The notes under the pieces are model-generated. The model was not told the origin of the DNA. It ran no database searches and saw only the letters and a program-made list of their open reading frames with translations. From an uncultured Clostridia bacterium (GTDB lineage Bacteria; Bacillota; Clostridia; Lachnospirales; CAG-274), in NCBI GenBank assembly GCA_910579745.1, contig CAJTVH010000012.1, positions 1-64,000 of the forward strand: 64,000 bases of DNA, given 5' to 3'. The translations under genes and the position numbers were made by a program. Of the stretch, positions 1 through 10,400 are shown in pieces (the first letter of the stretch is position 1; every line of letters begins with the position of its first letter).

Positions 1-1103
1 CGGCTTTGGACGAATATGTTATCGGTCAGGATGACGCTAAAAAAGCTTTGGCTGTCGCGGTTTATAATCACTATAAACGTATTGCCATGGGTGGGCTTTC
101 CGAGGACATTGAACTTCAAAAAAGCAATATTCTTATGATTGGGCCAACGGGAGTTGGAAAGACTTTGCTTGCTCAAACTCTCGCTAAGTTACTTAATGTT
201 CCTTTCGCTATAGCCGACGCTACGAGCTTAACGGAGGCCGGCTATGTCGGCGAGGATGTTGAGAATATTCTTCTTAAAATTATTCAGGCGGCTGAATATA
301 ACATTGAGAGAGCCGAAAAAGGTATTATTTATATTGACGAAATAGATAAAATAGCCAGAAAATCAGACAATCCATCAATTACGAGGGATGTAAGCGGAGA
401 GGGAGTTCAACAAGCTCTTCTTAAAATTCTTGAGGGTACAGTCGCTTCTGTTCCGCCTCAAGGAGGAAGAAAACATCCTCATCAGGAATTTTTACAAATT
501 GACACCACAAATATTTTATTTATTTGCGGAGGAGCTTTCAGCGGGCTTGAAAGTATTATTGAAAGACGAATATCAAATAAAGTAATAGGTTTTGGAGCGG
601 AAATTAAAACGAAAGAGGAACTTAAAAGCGGTGAGCTTTTTAAACAAATTGTTCCGCAGGATTTGCATAAATTTGGACTTATTCCGGAGCTTATCGGGCG
701 TATGCCTGTTGTTGTTTCTTTATCAAATCTTGATGAAAACGCTTTAATTTCTATTCTCACGGAGCCGAAAAACGCTCTTACAAAACAATATACTTATTTA
801 TTTGAGCTTGATAATGTTAAACTTGAGTTTGAGGGCGACTCTTTGGAAGCTATCGCGAAAAAAGCCATTGAGCAGGAGACAGGCGCGAGAGGTTTGAGGG
901 CTATTATTGAAGGATTTATGACAAATATTATGTACAGTGTACCTTCTGATGATTCTATAGAAAAATGTGTTATTACAAAAGAGGTTGTTGAAAACAATGA
1001 GAAACCGAAGATTGTATACAATAAAGACAGAAAAAATATTTCCGCTGACCTTAAAAAGAAAAAGGTAAGCAAATCAAGAAGAACAGAAGCGGACGCCGGA
1101 TAA
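1..1103 (+). CDS. clpX: ATP-dependent protease ATP-binding subunit ClpX, 5' end cut by window
   Basis: This is the AAA+ unfoldase that recognises tagged or regulatory proteins and feeds them to the ClpP peptidase in the cytoplasm. Reading enters in frame (codons start at base 3). Visible parts, counted from the Leu at base 6: Walker A GPTGVGKT at 46-53, pore loop GYVG at 79-82, Walker B with DE at 111-112, the RKH loop (GGRKHPHQ) and the ClpX C-terminal small domain. About 60 residues, including the N-terminal zinc-binding domain, lie before the window, so this is an edge truncation and not a pseudogene. No lon gene follows, although clpX-lon is common in Firmicutes. A hairpin terminator follows the stop. 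Identification is very secure. Confidence 0.97.
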   Translation, partial: ALDEYVIGQDDAKKALAVAVYNHYKRIAMGGLSEDIELQKSNILMIGPTGVGKTLLAQTLAKLLNVPFAIADATSLTEAGYVGEDVENILLKIIQAAEYNIERAEKGIIYIDEIDKIARKSDNPSITRDVSGEGVQQALLKILEGTVASVPPQGGRKHPHQEFLQIDTTNILFICGGAFSGLESIIERRISNKVIGFGAEIKTKEELKSGELFKQIVPQDLHKFGLIPELIGRMPVVVSLSNLDENALISILTEPKNALTKQYTYLFELDNVKLEFEGDSLEAIAKKAIEQETGARGLRAIIEGFMTNIMYSVPSDDSIEKCVITKEVVENNEKPKIVYNKDRKNISADLKKKKVSKSRRTEADAG

Positions 1104-1123
1104 TTTTTATAAATAATATTGCT

Positions 1124-1173
1124 GAGGGACTGTTAAGAATTAGGATGAGAAATCTAATTTGAGACGGTCCTTT
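1124..1173 (+). terminator. Rho-independent terminator after clpX
   Basis: An imperfect hairpin begins GGACTGTTAAGAATTAG and returns as CTAATTTGAGACGGTCC, followed directly by TTTTT. It lies about 20 bases after the clpX stop. Its outer arms resemble the end sequence (GGACTGTCTTAAAAC) of the element at 60777-60953, and another copy of that end sits at 1182-1198, so the terminator may derive from an element end. Confidence 0.75.
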
Positions 1174-1675
1174 TTAAATAAAGTTTTAAGACAGCTCTAA
1201 AATACGTAAAATGACGCAAATTTATGAGGATTTATAGTTATAATGAACTTTTTTTATCGTAAAAAGGTTTCAAACTTCTCAAAGCGCTCTTTGAGCGTTA
1301 AAAACCTTGGGTTTTGCATCAAACTCCATTCGCTTTTTGAAAAAAGCAATGTAAAAACTTTTGCGTGAAATTACATTTCGCTGTTGTTTTTTGTCGAATT
1401 TATGTTATGTTAAAAAGATTTTAAGTCTGTTTTTTTGTTTTATTGTCCATTGTGTCATAGTCTGTTTTTAAAAATTTCTATACTTAATTTCATATTTATG
1501 GTATAATACCTATTAAAGTGTGTTTTTTATTTTTAATACGATGTTATATATTACAAGCAAATTTATATTAAACTATGTTTTTTGTGTTGAGAATATTTAC
1601 CGAAGTTTACATATTTTGTAGGGCTATTGACTCTGGATATAAATATTTGATGCCGAGTTAAATGTGGTGTGTTAT
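1174..1675. other. Intergenic region with a -10 box and a repeat, no gene
   Basis: About 500 bases without a supportable gene. It contains an element-end sequence at 1182-1198 (AGTTTTAAGACAG), the palindrome-rich repeat at 1266-1347, and a possible promoter for the next gene: TATAAT at 1502-1507 preceded by TG one base upstream (extended -10), with only a poor -35 (TATACT, 1479-1484). The leader from there to the start codon would be about 160 bases. Confidence 0.5.
1266..1347 (-). repeat. Degenerate palindrome-rich repeat, inverted copy of 57086-57180
   Basis: Contains CTCAAAG/CTTTGAG (1278-1284 and 1289-1295) and GCTTTTT/AAAAAGC (1332-1338 and 1341-1347). Read on the minus strand it runs: a lysine-codon-like palindrome, then GAGTTTGA-GCAAA-CC-AAGGTTTTT, then CTCAAAGAGCG. 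This is the same order as the + strand at 57118-57180, so the two look like diverged copies in opposite orientation. Confidence 0.5.
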
Positions 1676-2371
1676 ATGATAGAAATAAAAAGTTATTCAT
1701 TAGATGTAACTATTGAGGCGTACGAAGAATGTGTTTTTGAGAGATTTAAAGAATTATGCGGTTTTTTTGAGGGCACTGAGGTTGATAGGGACAGATTGAG
1801 AGAGGCTGTTTTGTGTTTTTGGGAATATTTAAGCCTTTTACAAGTAAGAGCCGTGTATTCTTTTTTTGACGCCAATGTTTTTGCTGATAATAATATTTAT
1901 ATTGATAAGCGTGTTTTTTCAGAGATTTTAAAATCAAATGTATTTAAAATTGTTTTTTTCGCTGTTTCCGTCGATACGGGCGTTTATAATGTAAAAAATA
2001 GTTTTCTGGGGAATATTTTAAAAGAATTTTATTTTGATTTGACATGTAACGCTGTTATTGATATTTCAAGAAAAATTTTAAAAAATATTTTTGAGGATTT
2101 TGATTTTATTAAAAATTCGGCTTTTTTTGTTTCAAGGGCTTTTGGACCAGGCTTTTTCGGGATTGGACCTGAAGAAATTTCTTACTTTTTTAAATTAATT
2201 GACTGTCGTAAAATAGGTCTTTATCTTAATGAAAGCGGAGTCATTTATCCAGAGAAGTCGTTTGTCGGTTTTTTTGTTGTTTCCGAAAATAAAATTTTTA
2301 TTGAGAATGACTGCGAAAGCTGTGTTGGAACCAAAGACGGTTGCTTTTTTTGCGGAAAACGCGGTTTTTGA
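1676..2371 (+). CDS. MetH activation-domain-like (vitamin B12) protein
   Basis: A 231-residue protein resembling the free-standing relatives of the C-terminal reactivation domain of cobalamin-dependent methionine synthase. The family signature is in the C-terminal third: GPGFFGIGPEEISYFF, then IGLYLNESGVIYPEKS, matching the family pattern of SPGYGD followed by a leucine-rich helix and a P-x-KS loop. The last 25 residues hold CxxC-x6-CxxC, a possible metal or Fe-S site. Such proteins are found next to corrinoid methyltransferases in anaerobes, where they are thought to help reactivate the corrinoid. I chose ATG 1676 over GTG 1664 because a GGTG sequence lies about 8 bases before it. hemL follows after 42 bases, which fits tetrapyrrole metabolism. 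The exact role is inferred. Confidence 0.6.
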   Translation: MIEIKSYSLDVTIEAYEECVFERFKELCGFFEGTEVDRDRLREAVLCFWEYLSLLQVRAVYSFFDANVFADNNIYIDKRVFSEILKSNVFKIVFFAVSVDTGVYNVKNSFLGNILKEFYFDLTCNAVIDISRKILKNIFEDFDFIKNSAFFVSRAFGPGFFGIGPEEISYFFKLIDCRKIGLYLNESGVIYPEKSFVGFFVVSENKIFIENDCESCVGTKDGCFFCGKRGF

Positions 2372-2413
2372 TAAAAACTTTTTAAAACAAATTATTATGG
2401 GGGGGAATGTATA

Positions 2414-3697
2414 ATGAGTTTATCCGATGAATTATTTGGAAGGGGTAAAAAAGTTATGCCAGGAGGAGTAAACAGTCCTGTGCGAGCTTTTGGAAGTGTT
2501 GAGAGAAATCCATTATTTATAGAAAAAGCCTCAGGTTCTAAAATTTATGACGCTGACGGAAACGAGTATATTGACTTTGTCAATTCATGGGGACCGCTTA
2601 TTTTAGGGCATTGTAATCAGGATATTGTTGAGAGTGTTAAACATACTATAATTAATGGATTTAGTTTTGGTTTGTCTACTGAGAGAGAAGTGCTTATAGC
2701 GGAGCTTATATGTGAAATTGTTCCTAATGTTGAAATGATAAGAATGGTTAATAGCGGAACGGAAGCCGTTATGAGCGCTTTACGTCTCGCGAGGGGATTT
2801 ACGGGAAGAGACAAGGTTATTAAATTTGAGGGCTGTTATCATGGCCACTGTGATTCTATGCTTGTTAAAGCGGGTTCGGGCGCGTTGACGTCGGGGGAAC
2901 CGGATTCCGCGGGGATTATAAAAGCGACTGCTAAATATACCTTGATCGCGGAGTATAACAATCTTGAAAGCGTTGAGAAATTATTTAAGGAAAACAAAGA
3001 TGAGATTGCCTGCGTCATTGTTGAGCCTGTGGCGGCAAATATGGGAGTTATTCCGCCGAAAGAGGGCTTTTTGGAGGGACTTAGAAAGCTTTGCGATGAA
3101 AATAAAGCGCTGCTTATTTTTGACGAGGTTATTACGGGGTTTAGGATAGCCTTGGGGGGAGCGCAGGAATATTTTGGCGTGTCCGCCGATATTGTCACTT
3201 TCGGTAAAATTATCGGAGGTGGTATGCCTGTCGGTGCTTATGGCGGGAAACGTGAAATTATGGAACGTATATCTCCTGTGGGGAATGTTTATCAAGCGGG
3301 TACTTTATCGGGAAACCCTATCGCTATGGCCGCCGGATATAAGCAACTTACTATGTTACGTGATAATAAGGATATTTTATCGACAATTAATATGAACGCT
3401 GAATACATAGCGAATGAAATGAGATGCATTATTGAGAAATATAATGTTTCAGCCCAGGTTAACCAAGTGGGTTCTTTAATCTCTGTATTTTTTGCTGAAG
3501 AGGAGGTTGATTCTTATAAAACGGCTGTTAAAAGCGATAAAAAAGTTTTTTCAAGGTTTTTTAACTCTATGCTTGATAACGGCATTTATATCGCCCCGTC
3601 ACAGTTTGAGGCGATGTTTATAAGTTTCGCTCACGAAGGCGGCGATTTTAAAAAATTTATTGAGGTTTTTGAGAAATCTATTTCCGAATTGAGATAA
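2414..3697 (+). CDS. hemL: Glutamate-1-semialdehyde 2,1-aminomutase
   Basis: PLP enzyme of the C5 pathway that isomerises glutamate-1-semialdehyde to 5-aminolevulinate, the precursor of haem, sirohaem and cobalamin. The 427-residue length is normal for the family. The N-terminus carries the family motif (PGGVNSPVRAF), the pyridoxal pocket includes FDEVITGFR, and the PLP lysine is K265 in TFGKIIGGGMP. The start follows a GGGGGG ribosome binding site. No hemA, hemB or other pathway gene is nearby, so it is separated from the usual hem/cob cluster. It is co-oriented with the preceding corrinoid-related gene and the following rRNA methylase, probably in one transcript. Confidence 0.95.
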   Translation: MSLSDELFGRGKKVMPGGVNSPVRAFGSVERNPLFIEKASGSKIYDADGNEYIDFVNSWGPLILGHCNQDIVESVKHTIINGFSFGLSTEREVLIAELICEIVPNVEMIRMVNSGTEAVMSALRLARGFTGRDKVIKFEGCYHGHCDSMLVKAGSGALTSGEPDSAGIIKATAKYTLIAEYNNLESVEKLFKENKDEIACVIVEPVAANMGVIPPKEGFLEGLRKLCDENKALLIFDEVITGFRIALGGAQEYFGVSADIVTFGKIIGGGMPVGAYGGKREIMERISPVGNVYQAGTLSGNPIAMAAGYKQLTMLRDNKDILSTINMNAEYIANEMRCIIEKYNVSAQVNQVGSLISVFFAEEEVDSYKTAVKSDKKVFSRFFNSMLDNGIYIAPSQFEAMFISFAHEGGDFKKFIEVFEKSISELR

Positions 3698-3713
3698 TGA
3701 AAGGGTTTTTATT

Positions 3714-5069
3714 GTGAATTTACCTGAAAACTATATAATTAAAATGAAAAATCTTCTTGGAGGGGAATTTGATGATTATCTGAGAAGTTTTGATGAGAAA
3801 AGGTACTATGGTCTTAGAGCTAACACATTAAAAATTGAGCCTGAGGAACTTGTTAAAAAGCTTAATTTTAATCTTGAGAAAGTTAGATGGTGCGAGGAGG
3901 GCTTTTATTATTCGGAAGAGGAAAGACCGTCAAAACATCCTTATTATAACGCCGGACTGTTTTATATTCAGGAACCGAGCGCTATGTCTACGGGGGCGAT
4001 GCTTAATGTTGAGCCTGGCGACAGGGTTTTGGACCTCTGTGCCGCTCCCGGGGGGAAAAGCACTCAGGCCGGGGCTAAGCTTAAAGGAGAGGGTATTCTT
4101 GTAAGCAATGATATAAGCGCCTCAAGATGCAGGGCTCTTTTACATAATATTGAGGCGGCGGGAATTTCCAACGCTGTTGTCACAAACGAGACCCCCAAAA
4201 AGCTGGCGGATAAGTTTCAGGGATTTTTTAATAAAATTATTGTAGACGCTCCTTGCTCGGGCGAGGGAATGTTTAGAAAAGACAAAGACGCTATTAGAAG
4301 CTGGGAGGAGCACAAAAGCGAGGTTTGCTGTTCTCTTCAGAGGGATATTTTGAGAAACGCCGCTAAAATGCTTTCTAAAGGCGGTGTAATCGCTTATTCC
4401 ACATGTACTTTCGCTCCTGAGGAGGATGAGGGTATGATAAACGAGTTTCTTTCAGAGCACTGTGATTTTGATATTATTGAGATAGACAAGAGTAAAGGTT
4501 TTGACAGAGGGCGGAGTGAATGGGTTTTAAACTGCCGAAAAGATATTGATTTATGCGGGAGGTTATGGCCCCATAAAATAAAAGGCGAAGGGCATTTTCT
4601 CGCTTTGCTTAGGAAAAGAGGAAGTGATGAGGAAATAAATTTGAAAAAAGCCGCTAACGCCGATTTAAAACTTCTTAACTATTATTATGATTTTATGGAC
4701 GAATTTATGAACATAAAAATAAACGACAATCTTGAGGTACATGGACATTCTCTTATGAGGATACCTTTAAATATCGATTTTAAAGGTATAAGGGTTGTGA
4801 GAGGCGGTCTTTATATAGGAGACTTTAAAACAAAAAGATTTGAGCCGTCTCAAAGTTTCGCTATGTCTTTAAAAAAAGAAGACGTTAAATATACGATTGA
4901 TTTCGCTCTCGACAATCCATCTCTTATAAGATATTTAAAAGGGGAATCTTTTGAGGTTGAGTCAAATGACGGATGGAATCTCATATGTGTGGACGGCTTT
5001 CCTCTTGGATGGGGAAAGGTGCAAAAGGGAAGAATGAAAAATAAATATCTGCCGAGCTGGAAGATTTGA
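3714..5069 (+). CDS. RsmF-type 16S rRNA m5C methyltransferase (NOL1/NOP2/Sun family)
   Basis: A SAM-dependent RNA cytosine-C5 methyltransferase of 451 residues. The methyltransferase domain has the SAM loop DLCAAPGGKS at 107-116, the motif IV cysteine in DAPCSGEGMF (C181) and the catalytic motif VI cysteine in YSTCTF (C231). The C-terminal third matches the RsmF/YebU extension, a PUA-like RNA-binding part ending in GWGKVQKGRMKNKY. RsmF relatives methylate 16S rRNA near the decoding site; the exact target here is not visible. The start is GTG 3714, 16 bases after the hemL stop. ygiQ follows after 16 bases, so the three genes are probably cotranscribed. Confidence 0.9.
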   Translation: MNLPENYIIKMKNLLGGEFDDYLRSFDEKRYYGLRANTLKIEPEELVKKLNFNLEKVRWCEEGFYYSEEERPSKHPYYNAGLFYIQEPSAMSTGAMLNVEPGDRVLDLCAAPGGKSTQAGAKLKGEGILVSNDISASRCRALLHNIEAAGISNAVVTNETPKKLADKFQGFFNKIIVDAPCSGEGMFRKDKDAIRSWEEHKSEVCCSLQRDILRNAAKMLSKGGVIAYSTCTFAPEEDEGMINEFLSEHCDFDIIEIDKSKGFDRGRSEWVLNCRKDIDLCGRLWPHKIKGEGHFLALLRKRGSDEEINLKKAANADLKLLNYYYDFMDEFMNIKINDNLEVHGHSLMRIPLNIDFKGIRVVRGGLYIGDFKTKRFEPSQSFAMSLKKEDVKYTIDFALDNPSLIRYLKGESFEVESNDGWNLICVDGFPLGWGKVQKGRMKNKYLPSWKI

Positions 5070-5085
5070 AAAGAGGGGGAGTTTT

Positions 5086-6981
5086 ATGGATTTTTTGCCG
5101 ATTAGCAAAGATGATATGCATAAAAGAGGCTGGAGTGAAGTTGATTTTGTTTATGTTTCCGGCGACGCTTATATAGACCATCCCTCTTTTGGAGCCGCTA
5201 TTATTACAAGACTTCTTGAGAGCCACGGTTTTAAAGTCGGGATTATTTCACAGCCTGATTGGAAAAGTAAAGAGAGTTTTGATGTATTTGGTAAACCCAG
5301 ACTTTCTTTTCTTGTTTCTGGCGGAAATATAGATTCTATGGTTAATCATTACAGCGTAGCTAAAAAAAGGCGCTCAAAAGACCTTTATTCACCGGGGGGA
5401 GTTATGGGACTTAGGCCCGACAGAGCAACTATTGTGTATTGCCAGAAAATAAAAGAACTTTATAAAGATGTTCCTATTATGATTGGCGGGCTTGAGGCGA
5501 GCCTAAGAAGGCTTTCACATTATGATTATTGGGATAATTGTGTAAGAAGGTCTATTCTTCTTGATTCTCAAGCTGATATTCTCATGTATGGTATGGGCGA
5601 GCATCAGATTATTGAGCTTGCGGAGAGCCTTGAAAGCGGGATACCTATTAATGAGATAACATATGTAAGAGGAACTGTATATAAAACCAAAAGTCTTTCG
5701 AGTATTTATGACGAGTATATTTTGTTACCTGAATATAAAAACTCAAAAAATGACAAAACAGTTTACGCCAAAGGGTTTTTAACCCAATACCAAAATACGG
5801 ACGCTGTTACGGCTAAAATTATTATTGAGCCTTACGGGAATGAGTTTGTTGTTCAAAACAAGCCGTCTTTACCACTTTCTACAGCGGAGTTTGACAATTC
5901 ATATTCTTTGGGGTATATGAGAACGTATCACCCGATTTATGAGAAAAAGGGAGGAGTTCCAGCTATTGAGGAAGTTAAGTTCAGCATTATTTCCAATAGG
6001 GGATGTTTTGGTAATTGTAATTTTTGCGCCCTCGCTTTTCATCAAGGGAGAGTTGTTCAGGCGAGAAGCCATAGGTCGATTTTAAACGAGGCGAATAAAA
6101 TTGTGTGGGATCCTGATTTTAAAGGGTATATTCACGATGTCGGCGGACCTACCGCCAATTTTAGGGCTCCCGCCTGTAATAAACAGCTTTCATCGGGAGC
6201 TTGTAAGGACAGGCAATGTCTTTTTCCGTCTCCATGCAAAAATTTACAAGCTGACCATAAGGACTATCTTAAACTTTTAAGGAAATTAAGAGAAATTCCA
6301 AAAGTTAAAAAAGTTTTCGTCCGTTCGGGAATAAGATATGATTACCTTATTTATGACAAAGACGATGAGTTTTTTTATGAGTTGTGCGAACATCATATAA
6401 GTGGTCAGCTTAAAGTCGCCCCTGAGCACATCTCATCAAGGGTTCTTGAGAAAATGGGGAAACCTGGCAGAGGAGTCTACGAGAAATTTGTTAAAAAGTA
6501 TTATGAGATTAACAAGAAAATAGGAAAAGAACAATATCTTGTTCCATATCTTATGAGCAGCCACCCTGGATGTGATTTGAAAGCGGCGGTTGAGCTCGCG
6601 GAATATTTAAGGGAACTTGGATATATGCCGGAGCAGGTGCAGGATTTTTATCCGACGCCGGGAACTTTGTCTACATGTATGTATTATACGGAGCTTGACC
6701 CAAGAACGATGGAAAAAGTTTATGTTCCTAAAAATCCCCATGAAAAGGCTATGCAAAGAGCCTTGATGCAATATAGGCTTCCTAAAAATTATGAGCTTGT
6801 TTTTGAGGCTCTTAAAAAGGCGGGAAGAACCGACCTTATAGGTTTTGACAAAAATTGTCTTATAAGGCCCCAAAAGAGCGACAGTTTTTATCGTAAAAAA
6901 GAAAAAAGCGATAACCATAAAAGTGATAAACTTCTTAAAAAGAAAAAAACTATAAGAAATGTTCATCCTAAAAAGAGGTAA
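5086..6981 (+). CDS. ygiQ: YgiQ family radical SAM protein
   Basis: A 631-residue protein of the UPF0313/YgiQ family. The N-terminal part begins with the family motif FLPISKDDM. The radical SAM cluster motif is C307-x3-C311-x2-C314 (RGCFGNCNFC). A second cysteine group (ACNKQ...GACKDRQCLFPSPC) near residues 365-385 is typical of the family. The C-terminal lysine-rich tail is low complexity. The biochemical reaction of the family is not established. The start ATG 5086 follows GAGGGGGAG. It ends this group of co-oriented genes; no strong terminator follows, only a weak palindrome at 7065-7114. Confidence 0.93.
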   Translation: MDFLPISKDDMHKRGWSEVDFVYVSGDAYIDHPSFGAAIITRLLESHGFKVGIISQPDWKSKESFDVFGKPRLSFLVSGGNIDSMVNHYSVAKKRRSKDLYSPGGVMGLRPDRATIVYCQKIKELYKDVPIMIGGLEASLRRLSHYDYWDNCVRRSILLDSQADILMYGMGEHQIIELAESLESGIPINEITYVRGTVYKTKSLSSIYDEYILLPEYKNSKNDKTVYAKGFLTQYQNTDAVTAKIIIEPYGNEFVVQNKPSLPLSTAEFDNSYSLGYMRTYHPIYEKKGGVPAIEEVKFSIISNRGCFGNCNFCALAFHQGRVVQARSHRSILNEANKIVWDPDFKGYIHDVGGPTANFRAPACNKQLSSGACKDRQCLFPSPCKNLQADHKDYLKLLRKLREIPKVKKVFVRSGIRYDYLIYDKDDEFFYELCEHHISGQLKVAPEHISSRVLEKMGKPGRGVYEKFVKKYYEINKKIGKEQYLVPYLMSSHPGCDLKAAVELAEYLRELGYMPEQVQDFYPTPGTLSTCMYYTELDPRTMEKVYVPKNPHEKAMQRALMQYRLPKNYELVFEALKKAGRTDLIGFDKNCLIRPQKSDSFYRKKEKSDNHKSDKLLKKKKTIRNVHPKKR

Positions 6982-7486
6982 TTATATAAAAAAGGATTTT
7001 AAATTATATCGTGTCTGAAAATTATATATAAGTTATTAGAAGAAAGTAAATAATGGATTTATTTTATAACCTACAGCAATTAGTAAAACTTTCAGCTAAA
7101 TATATGAGGTTATAATTGTTCGGTTTTCATATGTATATTTTGTTTTTAAAGTACGCTGTAAAATACGAGAATAATACATAAAATAATTTTTTGAGTTTTG
7201 CATAAATTTAATTGACCGAAAAAATTTTTTATGGTATTATAAAAACAGTATATAGTCAGTTTTTCTATTATTTTTTAGAAGTTTTTCTCTTGTTGTTAAA
7301 ATTATTTAACGATATTTTTATATAAAAATTTATAATAGGAAAACCGCTTAAAATTGAGCTGTTAACTTGCTCAATATATTTTAATTATACATTATTATAA
7401 GAAGTAATAGATTTAGAGGAAGATAAGGTCTATTTTTTATTTTGGTATTTCTTATGATAAGAATTTTTTTATGGGAGGTAATGTTA
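6982..7486. other. Intergenic region and long leader of the first pectate lyase
   Basis: About 500 bases without a gene. It holds an 8-bp palindrome TATAACCT/AGGTTATA (7065-7072 and 7107-7114), the promoter at 7212-7240, and a leader of about 240 bases before the start codon. Within the leader TTGAGC...GCTCAA (around 7356-7376) can form a small hairpin. A stretch near 7010 (GTGTCTGAAAAT) weakly recalls the end of the hairpin element family, but too little for a call. Confidence 0.5.
7212..7240 (+). promoter_or_regulatory. Sigma-A-type promoter of the first pectate lyase gene
   Basis: TTGACC at 7212-7217 and TATTAT at 7235-7240 with a 17-base spacer ending in TGG, which gives an extended -10. 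It is the only good promoter match in the gap before the pectate lyase gene. Transcription would start near 7247, leaving an untranslated leader of about 240 bases. Confidence 0.65.
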
Positions 7487-10400
7487 ATGCTTAGAAAAAT
7501 CGCGGCTTTGTTTATTTCCGCTACAATGGCTTTGGGAAGCTTTCAGATTAATTCTGTTTTCGCGGACGAGGCAAGTTCTGAGAAATTAAGTGAAGTTAAA
7601 ACGGTAGGTAAAATTGTCGCTTTTCCAGGCGCTGAGGGCGGAGGAATGTATGCCACGGGAGCGAGAGGTGCTTTTTACGACGGAGAACAAATAGAAATTT
7701 ATCATGTTACTAATCTTAATGACAGCGGCGCTGGTTCTTTCAGAGACGCTGTATCAAAAGGCAACAGAATAATTGTGTTTGACGTTTCGGGCTATATTGA
7801 TCTTAAATCAAATATCAATGTCGGCGGAAAGGGCGGTAATCTCACCATTCTCGGACAGACCGCCCCAGGCGACGGAATTTGTTTCAGAGGAAACAATATC
7901 AAAGTTTCCGGAGAAAACATTATTTTAAGATACCTTCGTTTTCGTGTAGGAGATAAAAAGCTTGACGAAAGCGGTAAACTGGTGGACACGGCTACTCAGG
8001 ACGGTCTTGAGGTAGTTGACGACACAAAAAACGTTATTATAGACCATTGCAGCGTAAGCTGGGGCACTGATGAGAATTTAGCGGCGTATGCTGTTAAAGA
8101 TGTCACCATTCAAAATTCTATTATTTCAGAAGCCCTTAATCAGTCTATTCATGATAAAGGTGAACACAGCTACGCGGCTATTTGGGGAGGAGTGAACCTT
8201 ACTGTTCATCATAACCTTATAGCTACTCATAAGAGCCGTAATCCAAAAATCGGAACTTCCGAGACTACGGCTATGACAGCCGGATATAAAGACAGTGACA
8301 CGGTTGTCGATATTAGAAACAACGTTATTTATAACTGGGGTGACAAAGCTGGATACGGAGCGGAGAACGGAGCTGTTGTAAATATTATTAACAATTACTA
8401 TAAATCCGGTCCGTCAACTCCTGACGACGGAAGCGTGAACAGAAATAAAAGAGCGAGGATTTTTGAGTACAGCGTAGGACAAAAATATCAGAAAGACTGG
8501 TCGGGAAAGGTTTACGCCAACGGAAATTATATTTATACGGACGACACCGATTCGGAGGGCGCCAAACAAGCCGCCGAGGCTGTAAACGCCAATAATTATC
8601 AATCTGAGACAGGGGTTTATAAAGACCCGAAGTTTCCTAATATGATAAAAGAGGATTTAAAGGAACCGAATCTTACATATTATAAAGATTATCCTATTGT
8701 AACGGCGGATGCTCAGACAGCTTATGATTATGTTCTCAAAAACGCGGGGGCGACTCTTCCCAAAAGAGATAAAATTGATGAAAGAGTTATTAACAACGTA
8801 AAGGAAAGAACCGCTCCAAACACGAATAATGAAGAGGGAGCGACGGCGCCAAATGGCGGTAAAAAAAGTTTTGGGCTTGTGGATTCTCCTGTTGACACAA
8901 TTCCTAAAGGCGAGGAAAGCTATTATGATGACAGAGGGTACCCTAATTTCATAAAAGAAGAAAGAGGAGTGGATTTTGACAGCGACAAGGATGGTATTCC
9001 TGATGTATGGGAAGATAAAGCGGGACTTGACAAAAATAATCCTCATGATTCTCTGAATATTGGCCCTAACGGGTATACATGGCTTGAGATTTACTCAGAG
9101 ACTATAGGCAAAAACGAGATTAATGAGTCAATACACATTAATAGTGTGGATACGTTAGGAGGGAAAAGCCAAGCCAAAATAGGATTTACTTTTAACGACA
9201 CAAATAATATAAAAACTGTAGAGTTTTACAGTAACGGAGAACTTGTGGGAAATATTGATAGTTTTAGCGAAGGAGCTGTTCCCAGCGAGTATACGGTAAC
9301 ATTACCTTCGGGGGAAAATTACGTTACTCTCAAAAGAATCAATTCTGACGGAACATACGCTTTCAGTAATACGGAAGTTGTTTACGTGTATGAGGGGCAA
9401 TACACTGGAACGGATTTTGAAGTTACATCAGAGGATGGAGCCGTGGTTTTGGAAAGCGGCGGGAACTTTTGCATGTACTCTAGTGACGGAAAGACAGCTT
9501 CAGCAACTAAAAACGGAGTTACCGAAGATTTTAACTTTGCCGCCGACGTTTCTAAAATTTCCAATCTTACAGAGGGAGCGCAGACGGGTGTTTTGATTTC
9601 ATCAGGAGATAAGTTTATTAAGGTTTACAGAACTTATGAGAATAAAAAGCTTGTTTTAAAAGCTGATAAAAACGGCGTTATTTCGGAAATAGCCACTATA
9701 GGCTCAGTTGCCGCGGACCCTTATAAGGCTTCTATGATTAAAGTATCTAAAGTGGGCGACGATATTATAATACAAACCGGAAATAGTTCAGCTACTCTTT
9801 TGGAGGCCATAAAGGCGTCGTATTCCAATGATTTCGGAAGCGGAAATCTTTCTGTTTCGGCGTATACCACAGCCTCCGCGGGAAAGGAAACAAGCTCGAT
9901 ATTCAGAAATATTAAATTTGTGGATTCCTCTCAGATTACAAATCCTAAAATTAAAGTTCAAAATATTGAGAATAATCAAAAGCTTAGTTTTAACGAGGAT
10001 GTTTTGGTAAAGGTTACTCCCGACCCTAAAGCTGAGGTTAATGAAATCGCTGTATTTTTGGGAAATAATATTATAAAAGATATTTTTTATGAAGAGGGAA
10101 TAAAAGAGGAAAAGGATATTACAATTCCCATAAGTTTTTCAAATGTGGCGGAAGGAGAGTTAAAAGTTGTTTGTTTTGACAAGAATTTAGGTCAAAGTCA
10201 AGACATCGCTGGTCAGGTTGTTGTTTCGGCTGATATTACTCCATGGGAGATTGTAAATATAGGTTGTACGGAAAGCGATATACCGTCATATGTTCAGGGT
10301 ACTAAAGATTATACATATAAGCTTTACGCTCCTGACGGAAATATAAGCGGGGCCTCGGATAAATACGGTTATATGTATCAAAAAGTAAATGATAATATGA

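Noticed and set aside
8657..9046. Long minus-strand open frames opposite pectate lyase 1 and other large genes
   Set aside because: Their frames are explained by codon use of the + strand genes; none has a ribosome site or family features.
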